A program made the translations under genes and the position numbers. A DNA stretch of 64,000 bases, taken from Mesobacillus boroniphilus JCM 21738. GTDB lineage: Bacteria > Bacillota > Bacilli > Bacillales > Cytobacillaceae. This document shows positions 28,003 to 35,644 of this stretch, piece after piece. The notes under the pieces were generated by a model, which was not told the DNA's origin, did not search any database, and saw only the letters and a program-made list of their open reading frames with translations. Each line of letters opens with the position of its first letter. Positions within the stretch are counted from its first letter, which is position 1. The stretch is from contig NZ_BAUW01000005.1 in NCBI RefSeq assembly GCF_000517385.1, positions 1 to 64,000 of the forward strand. Direction: 5' to 3'.

Positions 28003-28347
28003 CTATTTCCTCTTGTCGTAAAACATACCATCTGTCGAAAGGTTCTGATATGGATTGACATATTTCGTGTTGGATTCTTTTTTCGCCTGCAGGTTCTTGA
28101 TGTCCTTCTGGATCAAGACCTTTTCATCTTTTAAAAGCTGCTCAAGCCTGGCGTTCAGTTGGACGATTTGCTTGCCCAACTCCATTTCCTCAGGAGTATA
28201 GGGAGGGACGATTTCTTTCATAAGGAATTCGCGTCTGTCCAACAGCTCTTCCACCTTTGAAATCTTCTCATCCCGATCTTCCTGAGGCTTTTGCAGGATC
28301 TCAATCAATTCTTTCGTTGCCTCGTAAAACTTCTTTACAGCGCTCAC
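28003..28347 (-). CDS. fliT: FliT-like flagellar chaperone
   Basis: 114-residue helical protein (SAVKKFYEATKELIEILQKPQEDRDEKISKVEELLDRREFLMKEI) with a GTG start overlapping the fliS stop by one base (TAGTG). FliT proteins bind the filament cap FliD and keep it export-ready. Assignment rests on place (fliD-fliS-fliT) and size; sequence conservation in this family is low. Confidence 0.75.
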   Translation of the reverse strand: MSAVKKFYEATKELIEILQKPQEDRDEKISKVEELLDRREFLMKEIVPPYTPEEMELGKQIVQLNARLEQLLKDEKVLIQKDIKNLQAKKESNTKYVNPYQNLSTDGMFYDKRK

Positions 28348-28748
28348 TACGCCATGCCACCCTGGCTATGCTGCTTTTGGCGATTCAGCTGGATTACCTG
28401 TTTCCACGTATCACGGAATTCAGTCACTAGCCCTTCCACTTCCTCAAGAGCCTGAAGGTCATTTTTGATATTCGCATCAATCAGGCGTCGGTTCATGAAA
28501 TCGTACAAAGACATCATATTTTGTGAGACTTCAAGATCCATATTCAGCGTCACCATCAACTCCTGGACGATGTTCTGCGCCTTCTGGATATTCAAGTTCT
28601 TCGCCTGGATGTCCTTCGACTGAATACCATGCTTCGCAAGATTGATAAACTTCAAGCATCCATTGTATAACATCAATGTCAATTCCCCAGGCGAAGCTGT
28701 ATTCACAGAACTTTGCTGGTAAGACTGGTAAGGATTATTTAGTGCCAT
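28347..28748 (-). CDS. fliS: FliS flagellin export chaperone
   Basis: 133 residues: NPYQSYQQSSVNTASPGELTLMLYNGCLKFINLAKHGI is the family's N-terminal signature. FliS binds the C-terminal region of flagellin; in Bacillus it also sets free FliW and so links export to CsrA control of hag. Start codon ATG 28748 behind GGAGCG. Confidence 0.93.
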   Translation of the reverse strand: MALNNPYQSYQQSSVNTASPGELTLMLYNGCLKFINLAKHGIQSKDIQAKNLNIQKAQNIVQELMVTLNMDLEVSQNMMSLYDFMNRRLIDANIKNDLQALEEVEGLVTEFRDTWKQVIQLNRQKQHSQGGMA

Positions 28749-28774
28749 TTTAGAACGCTCCTTTTTAAAAAAAC

Positions 28775-30361
28775 TTACATACTGAACTGCTGCATCAAAT
28801 ACATCGACTGGCTGTTCGCCCGCTGGATTGCTTTTTCCATCGCCGTGAACTGGCGCCAGTAGCGATCCTCAATTTGAATCAATCGATCCTCGAATCGATT
28901 AATCTGGTTGTCTACGTCATTCAGGTTCCTTCCCAATGTAAACTTTTGAATAACCCAAGTAGACTTACCAGCTTTTTCTTCAATCTGTTTAATCGTTGAA
29001 TCAATCGTTTTTATTAAACGCTCGGCAATACCCATGGTGCTTCTTGTTTTCCCATCACCATCTGTAGCAAACAACTTATATACCGCATCTGGGTTTTCTG
29101 CCAACTTACTTTTTAATAATTCTTCGTTGTCAATTACAAGTTTACCTTTATCAGCATAATTTGAGGTAGTTTTAATCCCCAACTCAGCAAGCTGGCCAAA
29201 GCCCTTTAAAGCCCCTTCAAGTGGTGAATAGAAGTCAAGTCTCAGGTTATTCAATCCATTGGATAGTAGAATCATTTCGGATTAAACCGCTTTTCGCCTT
29301 CTCTTCCCATAACTCAATTTGCTTTTCTTCCATAACTTCTTTTTCGTCATCGGAAAGTGGTTGATAATCACGGTATCTCTTTTCATCTAACTTACCATTA
29401 ATCTTCTCTATCATTTCATTATATTTATTGACAAACTTTACAATACTATCAAAGGCAGCATTCGTGTTGTTCCCCACAGTAACAGTTTCTTCGCCTGCTG
29501 TTACTTGCTTAAAATTGAATTGGATGTTGTTAATTTTATATTCATTAGTAGGAGGTTCAACGGTTAAAGAACTATTATAGGTAAATTTTGCATTTGTGCC
29601 CCCTGTTTCAGTCGTTTTCCACACTCCTGAACCAGCAGGTGATTCTGCTCCTGCTTTCATCTGTAACACGTTAGCAATAAACCCTGCATTTGTCCCATTA
29701 TAACCAATCTCAGCACCCAGGAACGTGTGAGGGTCCTTATTAAAATCCCCAGTAACTGTTCGTTCCATGACAACTTTATCTGCTGTTGAATCATAGAAAG
29801 CACGTATTCCCAACTCTGAGTCATTGATTTTTTTCAAGACATCATTTAATGTCTCAGCTTCGGAAACTTCGAAAGTTTTCTCAACCTTTGTTCCATCCTC
29901 TTTGAAGGTCGCTAACGTAAAGCTTATAGGCCAACGCTAAAGTCTGGTGCCGTCTTAAAACTAGTTAGTTGATCCTTAAACGCTTTACTTGAATCAATCT
30001 TCTGGCCTACCGCTGAAACAGTATCCTGGCTCACCCTGACAGCTGCAGATGCCAAACGATCTACTTTGACTTTATAAGTACCACTTAATGTACTTGGAAA
30101 AGCCGTTGCTGAAACTGCTCCCTCATTTGAACTGGTCGTTGTTTTAGAGGCATAGGTCTTTTCATAGTTCATATCCCGGGCGGCCGTCTGCATCTCGTAC
30201 ATTAGCTTATTCATCTCACGGTATTCATCACGCTGCCACTCAAGGGTCTGTTTTTTTTGCTTTATTTTATCAAGCGGAATACGCTCCGCCTTCATTAAAT
30301 CGCCAACAAGCTGGTCAATGTCCATGCCGCTGGCTAACCCGCCTATTCTCATAGTTGACAT
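28775..30361 (-). CDS. fliD: FliD filament cap protein (frame broken twice)
   Basis: Flagellar hook-associated protein 2, forms the cap under which flagellin polymerises. N-terminal MRIGGLASGMDIDQLVGDLMKAER and C-terminal FEDRLIQIEDRYWRQFTAMEKAIQRANSQSMYLMQQFS are typical. The frame ends at ~29924 (FSVGL); one added G (TTTAGCGTTGG to TTTAGCGGTTGG) gives FSGWPISFTLATFKEDGTKVEK. A second break near 29255 separates RNDSTIQ from GLNNLRLDFYSPLEGALKG; here the shift needs two missing bases or one extra. Repaired length ~529 residues. Confidence 0.88.
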
Positions 30362-30373
30362 TCATCCTCACCT

Positions 30374-30739
30374 TCAGATCTTTTTATCCACCATGAGTCC
30401 GATAAACTCAGTCATCGCCGCGTAAAAGTCGAGCATTTTCTTTGGCGGAATTTCCCGTACCGTTTCTTTCGTTTTCTCATCAATAATTTTCACATAATAT
30501 TCATTAAGCTTTTCATGGAACTCAAATTTCAAGGCAGTTGGTGATGCTTCCATGAATATATTCATGCTGCCTACAATCTCTTTAACCTTTTCTTTTGGAA
30601 AAGTCATGCCTTCTTGGATATCTTCATTTGCTGCTTTAAATACTTCAAAACCTTTTTCCTTAGTCTGGTTTGTAATTTCACCGATTTCGGTTGTTCTTAG
30701 CTGTGAGGAAAATTGATTGGATGATATGCGGTCAATCAT
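30374..30739 (-). CDS. flaG: FlaG family protein (YvyC-like)
   Basis: 121 residues; the C-terminal ~75 residues (LKFEFHEKLNEYYVKIIDEKTKETVREIPPKKMLDFYAAMTEFIGLMVD) are the FlaG domain. FlaG affects filament length and assembly. First gene of the flaG-fliD-fliS-fliT group, 12 bases ahead of fliD. Confidence 0.88.
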   Translation of the reverse strand: MIDRISSNQFSSQLRTTEIGEITNQTKEKGFEVFKAANEDIQEGMTFPKEKVKEIVGSMNIFMEASPTALKFEFHEKLNEYYVKIIDEKTKETVREIPPKKMLDFYAAMTEFIGLMVDKKI

Positions 30740-30828
30740 CTCGGTATCCCCCTGGAATGATTATTCTTTTACTATTTATATCGGAGTGATGTCAGGTTTG
30801 TTTAGTTTATTATCTATTTAGAATGATA

Positions 30829-30853
30829 TATAATAATAGAGAACACGTGTTCC
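30829..30853 (+). promoter_or_regulatory. Promoter with LexA (SOS) box for the homing endonuclease gene
   Basis: A TATAAT -10 element (30829-30834) is followed by AGAACACGTGTTCC (30840-30853), which matches the B. subtilis LexA consensus CGAACRNRYGTTYC at all positions but the first. The box covers the predicted transcription start and lies 22 bases before the endonuclease ATG. A -35 element (TTTATT, 17 bp upstream) is weak. Confidence 0.6.
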
Positions 30854-30875
30854 TATATGATTGGAGGTAAATTAA

Positions 30876-31889
30876 ATGGAGCTGCTCGAAGAACTCCTGC
30901 AACATATACCGTTACGATCACTTTCTTTAATCAACGCCAAGCTATTAGGAGATGGTAATTTAACTATTGAGGGTTTCAAACAACCAAGGTTCAGGTTCCA
31001 GCACAGTTATGCAGACAGAGGTTGGTGTCATTTCTGCTATGAAAGTCTTCACAGTTTCATTCCAGTCAATCCTCCTAGATATAAAAGGAATATTGACCCA
31101 AGAGTTAATGCAGGCTTTTCCGAAACATTATATGTACAATCCAGGACTTCTCCAGTACTTACCCTTTTAAAAAACTCTTGGTATGCAGGCAAGAAAAAAA
31201 TCATTCCTTTACAGTTATTAGAACAAACTCTAAACCCAGAGTCTTTAGCATGGTGGTACCAAGATGATGGACACTTAGTGTGGGAAAATGGTTCACCACG
31301 AAAAATTATTTTGTCGACTGATAATTTTACTAGAGAGGAGAATTTGGGTCTAATTAAGATATTAAGAGAGTTACTTCATTTAGAATTTTCTCTAGATGGT
31401 CAAAATAGATTGTGCCTTTATGACCAACCACAAATATTATATTTTTTATTTTTAGTACAAGATTATATTCATCCATCAATGGCGAGGAAACTGCCACCGT
31501 ATAGTCAAATCACCTCTCCTATAAAATTACAGCAAAAAAGAACTACTATTTATTTACCGTTTCAGTTAACTAAGCCCACAAAAGAAATAAGAGAGATTTT
31601 ATTTAAATTTAATCCCGAAACTTTTATAACTAATTGGTACAGATATTTATATAAAAGCCATTTAACACTTACCGCTTTCAAATATAGTCACCAAGTTACC
31701 TTAAACAAAATGGAACGGAATAAAATCTTTAAGACGCAAAGTCGAACTGGGTTGCGGATGAGTGAGATCATTACAATTCTGTTTTCACAAAGAAAAGAGG
31801 CCTGTCCAAAGGACAAACCTCTTAAAGATAGAATTAACGAAGAAGTTGTAGAACTCCCTGTGGCTGCTGGTTCGCCTGCGCTAACATAG
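30876..31889 (+). CDS. Free-standing LAGLIDADG homing endonuclease
   Basis: 337 residues, ATG behind ATTGGAGGTAA. Two LAGLIDADG-type motifs (LINAKLLGDGNLTI near residue 20 and LAWWYQDDGHLV near 128) each give an acidic metal-binding residue, so it should act as a monomer cutting a long asymmetric site. It belongs to the LAGLIDADG_2 (PF03161-like) group. It lies between flaG and the 3' end of hag1, on the opposite strand to both. Its last ~25 codons run antisense into the hag1 terminator and exon 2, so the natural C-terminus may have been altered when the gene arrived. Likely target: the flagellin sequence now split by the introns. Confidence 0.8.
   Translation: MELLEELLQHIPLRSLSLINAKLLGDGNLTIEGFKQPRFRFQHSYADRGWCHFCYESLHSFIPVNPPRYKRNIDPRVNAGFSETLYVQSRTSPVLTLLKNSWYAGKKKIIPLQLLEQTLNPESLAWWYQDDGHLVWENGSPRKIILSTDNFTREENLGLIKILRELLHLEFSLDGQNRLCLYDQPQILYFLFLVQDYIHPSMARKLPPYSQITSPIKLQQKRTTIYLPFQLTKPTKEIREILFKFNPETFITNWYRYLYKSHLTLTAFKYSHQVTLNKMERNKIFKTQSRTGLRMSEIITILFSQRKEACPKDKPLKDRINEEVVELPVAAGSPALT
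31795..31823 (-). terminator. Terminator of hag1
   Basis: AAGAGG-TTTGTCC / GGACAGG-CCTCTT stem followed by TTCTTT on the minus strand; it lies within the antisense 3' end of the endonuclease gene. Confidence 0.7.
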
Positions 31890-33659
31890 CTTGAGCAGCT
31901 TGAGATAGGATAGAGTTCTTTGTTTGGTTCATCATTTCTTTCGCCATCGTGCGAACATTGCTTTCACAAATGACTAGACTATATCTTCACCCTCTATCAT
32001 TCTAGTAGGGGTCGGGCACTTCGGATTCACAATGCTGATGACCATTGTTTCACCTATAGATTTCATCATCATAGCTTTCGCCTTAGATGGTTTATCCTAG
32101 TCGTTGAACCTTCTCCACTCTTTCGAGACAGGAGCTTGGCTGCTGATTGCCCATATCTTTCTTCTTTTTAACCCTTCACGTTTGTCGTTTCCAACTCCGT
32201 TGTGGGGAAGAAAGCTCTAAGGGGTTTCCAGCAATTCACCCGATAATGATCTCTAGCCGTTACCAGCCAGGACGACTGTGCTTGTCACTGCTTAAGCAGC
32301 TAAAGCATAATCTACGTCACGGATACGTGATTCCGCAGCAGTTAAGTTTTCAGAAGATGTACCTAGGTTGTTGATTGTGTGTTCTAAGCGATTTTGAACA
32401 GCACCCAGTTTAGAACGTTCAGCTGATACAGACTTGATTGCATCGTCGATTGTAGTAATTGCAGCTTTTGCATTTACTTGTGATGTCACATCAAGGTTAT
32501 TTACACCTAGTGCTGTAGCTCTCATATCAAGAATTGATACATTCATTTCCTGATCTTCATTTGCACCAATTTGGAAATTTAATGAATTATTTGCATCAAT
32601 TTTAACTCTAACATTAGTAGTACCAGCAGTTTCAGTAGATGCTACTTTCAGTTCAAGTCCATCATAATCTCCACCGTGTACAGTTATCTTATTCCCTTCA
32701 AATGTTAGAGAAGTTGGATCTGCTCCTGTAGTGGCAGCATTAAGAGTAGCTGTAGCATCATCACCAATAATTGATGTAATATCAGCATTTGCTACGTTTG
32801 CTGTTAACAAATCAGTTCCATTTTGATCTGTCACTGCAATTGCAGCTGTAGAAGTAAATGTATCACCAGGAACAGCATCTGTCAAAGTTAATCCAGATAC
32901 ATCTAATTGTGCATCTGAACCAACTGCAGTTGTAGAGAAGGTTAACTTGAAGGCAGCTGAATCATAAGTAGCTGTAACACCAGTTTGACCAGATACATTA
33001 TTTACCGCACTAGCAATATCCGCTCCAGTACCACCAGCATTTAAATTAATTGTCACACCATTAACAGAGAATGAAGTATCAGTTCCTATAGTGATTGCTG
33101 CAGTACCATCAAAAATCATACTAGCAGATTCAGCGGCTTTTATGTTATTTAAATCTAATTGTCCGCCTGCTTTAATACCAGCACCACCACCTACTACAGC
33201 AACACCACCCGTTGTGAGAGCAACACCAGATTGGTCAGTTACAGTCGCTTGAACACCTGCACCACCATTTAATAATTTTTTTGTATTGAATTCTGTAGTA
33301 TTTCCAATACGATCTATTTCGTCCGTAAGCTGATCAATTTCTTTTTGAATCTCTGAACGGTCATCCACAGTATTAGTATCATTAGAAGCTTGTACTGATA
33401 ATTCACGCATACGCTGTAAAATACTATGAGTCTCGTTTAAAGCACCTTCAGCAGTTGCAAGTAAAGAATTTGCATCTTGTGCGTTTTTTGAAGCCATGTC
33501 CAATCCACGAATCTGCCCACGCATTTTTTCAGAAATTGCTAAACCTGCTGCGTCATCTCCTGCTTTGTTAATTCGAAGACCAGAAGATAACTTCTCCATG
33601 GACTTTGATTGTGCACCAGTAGCACTGTTTAACTGACGAAAAGCAACCTCGAAATTCAA
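31834..33659 (-). pseudogene. hag: Flagellin hag1: 5'-truncated body, intron-split
   Basis: Two exons. Exon 1 (32310-33659) codes the conserved N-terminal D0/D1 helix from RQLNSATGAQSKSMEKLSSGLRINKAGDDAAGLAISEKMRGQ, a variable centre of ~230 residues, and the C-terminal helix to ESRIRDVD. Exon 2 (31834-31947) codes MAKEMMNQTKNSILSQAAQAMLAQANQQPQGVLQLLR. The first 13 flagellin codons, the sigma-D promoter and the CsrA leader are missing: upstream of RQL the sequence is unrelated and lacks an ATG or ribosome-binding site. The body is otherwise intact. It is silent as it stands unless recombined with the hag2 5' end; see findings. Confidence 0.8.
31948..32309 (-). ncRNA. Group I intron in hag1
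   Basis: About 362 bases separating the DVD and MAKEMM codons of flagellin. Core elements on the minus strand: P (GAATTGCTGGAAAC), Q (CAGCAGCCAAGCTCC), R (GTTCAACGACTA) and S (AAGATATAGTC), in order, with P7 pairing GACTA/TAGTC. Exon 1 ends in T and the intron ends in G, as required. P9 (CATTTG/CAATG) is one A short relative to the hag2 copy. I could not identify P1, so the ends may shift by a few bases. Probably subgroup IA. No ORF inside; the upstream frame runs on into the intron as YALAA and stops. Confidence 0.85.
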
Positions 33660-33817
33660 AAATCACCCTAATCGAGAAACCTATGTGACCCAAGGTGTTT
33701 GCAGAAAGTGAAGTTGCATCATTAGGAAAACCAAATTTAATGGAAAGAACTCGTTCCAAAACATTAGGAAATCATAAAAAATGGAAGAACGAAAAACAGC
33801 AGTTCATTTGGAAACCA

Positions 33818-34630
33818 TTAGAGCTGTTCTTCATTTCTTCCATTAGAAATCCATTTGCTAGGCATTTTGTTGTAACAGTGTTTCAACTTCTCGCTCGTAA
33901 CCATACTTCTGAAAGACTCTATCAAAGCCACCTCGAAAATATCTCGCTGATTGATGTTCTTTTCCTTGCTAAAATCTCGAACCATTAGGTCTAATGTGTT
34001 CGTCATGTGAACGGATTTTGTAACAAATGAACCTGGTAAAGTAAAGCGAGGAATTTGTCTTGACGCTACTGACGCTCCTAAAAGGCTTTGCAAGCCCTCC
34101 TTGTTCGAAGCTAGCCATTCGAGTAATGGTAGAAATTGTTCAACTCCACCATTTCCAATAGAAAGAGAGCCTTCTAATGAAGCGTCACTATTGGCAGTAG
34201 CAACACTTTCCTCATCGTTAGTCATTGTCGGGGAAGTAGAGAGATAATTCCCTGCTACCTGCGACCATTCAAACCCTTTGGATTTCATATAACGAGCCAT
34301 TTCCAAATGGTTTTCGAATCCTACCTTCAAGGAAACCTTCTTCAAATCCGCTCCTTCTTTATTCAATTCCATCACAATTCTTCGGACTTTATCGGATGGG
34401 AAATTCACTATTGTTTCAAGTGACGCTTTCCTAGCATCTGCTGGTATATATGTCCCTTTTTTCTTGTCCCAAACAAAGTTCTTACGACTCATATAGCTAT
34501 CCATTGAGCGGTAGGTTGCATACTGAAATTGTTCAGCTACTTCTTCTCTTGAAAGACCTTCACCTAATAATTGTAATATCTTTTTGACCTTATCTTCATA
34601 AATAGGTTGCAATGCTTCTGCATTAGACAT
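33818..34630 (-). CDS. Uncharacterised DNA-binding-like protein of the hag element
   Basis: 270 residues. The N-terminal part looks like a helix-turn-helix used twice: KVKKILQLLGEGLSREEVAEQFQYATYRSMDSYMSRKNF and LKKVSLKVGFENHLEMARYMKSKGFEW. A Ser/Thr/Ala linker follows, and a C-terminal helical part (DLMVRDFSKEKNINQRDIFEVALIESF) of the kind seen in plasmid and phage regulators. Just downstream of an integrase gene (14 bases), so probably in one operon. Could be a regulator or recombination directionality factor; not recognised. Confidence 0.55.
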   Translation of the reverse strand: MSNAEALQPIYEDKVKKILQLLGEGLSREEVAEQFQYATYRSMDSYMSRKNFVWDKKKGTYIPADARKASLETIVNFPSDKVRRIVMELNKEGADLKKVSLKVGFENHLEMARYMKSKGFEWSQVAGNYLSTSPTMTNDEESVATANSDASLEGSLSIGNGGVEQFLPLLEWLASNKEGLQSLLGASVASRQIPRFTLPGSFVTKSVHMTNTLDLMVRDFSKEKNINQRDIFEVALIESFRSMVTSEKLKHCYNKMPSKWISNGRNEEQL

Positions 34631-34644
34631 TGGTTACTCCTCCT

Positions 34645-35502
34645 TTACAGCGTGTTAACTGCATCTTTCAAATCATCCATGTTGCTATGGACATAAATAC
34701 TGGTTGTCTTCAAACTGCTATGACCAAGCAATTTTGAAATCTTAACCAAGTGAACATCATTTTGGACAAGCTTAGAAGCAAATGAATGACGAAGAATGTG
34801 TGCAGTCACATTCTTTTTCCATCCTAATGCTTGATTCGTATCCCTAAACACCTTTGCTACCCTAGTTTTTGAAAGTGTACCTGTGTTTCTCGTAGCAAAG
34901 AAATAGTCTGAATTCACCCTCCAGTTCTCCGTATAATCCACTAGCAACTCTTTCAATTTTGAATTGATTGGAACAAAGCGGTCTTTGTTTCCCTTTCCAT
35001 GCCTAATATGAATGAGATTTTTATATAAGTCGACATCATCCACTTGAAGGTTTAGGCATTCGGAAATGCGCATTCCTGTATAATAAAGAGTTTGTGCCAC
35101 TAATCGAATCAATTTATGTTGAATCGCATTCACAAACTGATTGACCTCTTTTTCTGAAAGATATTGTCGCTCCTTCTGCTGGCATTTAATTGGCTCTAGT
35201 CTTGCTGTAACGTTCTTATCACACCATTCGCTTTTATAGGCATATCCGAAAAATGACCGCATGCTTCCTAACACACGTTTCCTGCTAATCGGTTGGTAAC
35301 CCTTGACCTCCTTTAGATAATAAAGATACTCCTCCACATCTTCTTGTGTAATGTCCTCAAGATAAACTGGACTGTTGTATTTCTCTTCAAGGTAACGGTT
35401 CAAAAGTGTCAAATCCTCATGATAGGCTTTAATAGTAACTGGACTCCGTTCAATGTTTGCTTGATATTTTCCAAACTGTTCAACTGATTCCATGAATAAC
35501 AT
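34645..35502 (-). CDS. Tyrosine recombinase/integrase 1 of the hag element
   Basis: 285 residues from ATG 35502, which has AAAGGGG upstream. SAM-like N-domain (ESVEQFGKYQANIERSPVTIKAYHEDL), catalytic Arg in YTGMRISECLNLQVDD, Lys in GKGNKDRFVPI, HILRHSFASKLVQNDV and nucleophile Tyr in TTSIYVHS: a complete XerC/D-like active site. Candidate enzyme for recombination at the TCGTCAGTT repeats in the two flagellin genes. A TAGCGTCAGTAG inverted pair lies ~85-120 bases upstream of its start. Confidence 0.85.
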   Translation of the reverse strand: MLFMESVEQFGKYQANIERSPVTIKAYHEDLTLLNRYLEEKYNSPVYLEDITQEDVEEYLYYLKEVKGYQPISRKRVLGSMRSFFGYAYKSEWCDKNVTARLEPIKCQQKERQYLSEKEVNQFVNAIQHKLIRLVAQTLYYTGMRISECLNLQVDDVDLYKNLIHIRHGKGNKDRFVPINSKLKELLVDYTENWRVNSDYFFATRNTGTLSKTRVAKVFRDTNQALGWKKNVTAHILRHSFASKLVQNDVHLVKISKLLGHSSLKTTSIYVHSNMDDLKDAVNTL

Positions 35503-35583
35503 ATCAATATCCCCTTTCTGATTAATCAAGGTAATAATATAATTTTGGATTCTTGTTTTGATTCGGGTAAAATTAGCCTCACA

Positions 35584-35622
35584 TAGCGTCAGTAGCAACC
35601 CTTTCTTTCACTACCAACGCTA
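35584..35622. promoter_or_regulatory. TAGCGTCAGTAG inverted pair upstream of integrase 1
   Basis: TAGCGTCAGTAG (35584-35595), 15-base spacer, CTACCAACGCTA (35611-35622; inverted, 10 of 12 matching). Same motif as at 38261 and 39236. Operator for the element's regulator or recombinase arm site. Confidence 0.5.
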
Positions 35623-35644
35623 CTGTAGGTACAAAAAGGGATGA

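Noticed and set aside
33568-33759. A minus-strand frame covering the hag1 junction (ending in ...IGFSIRVIFEF).
   Set aside because: It reads the hag1 body out of frame and has no start signal; I could not connect it to any gene.
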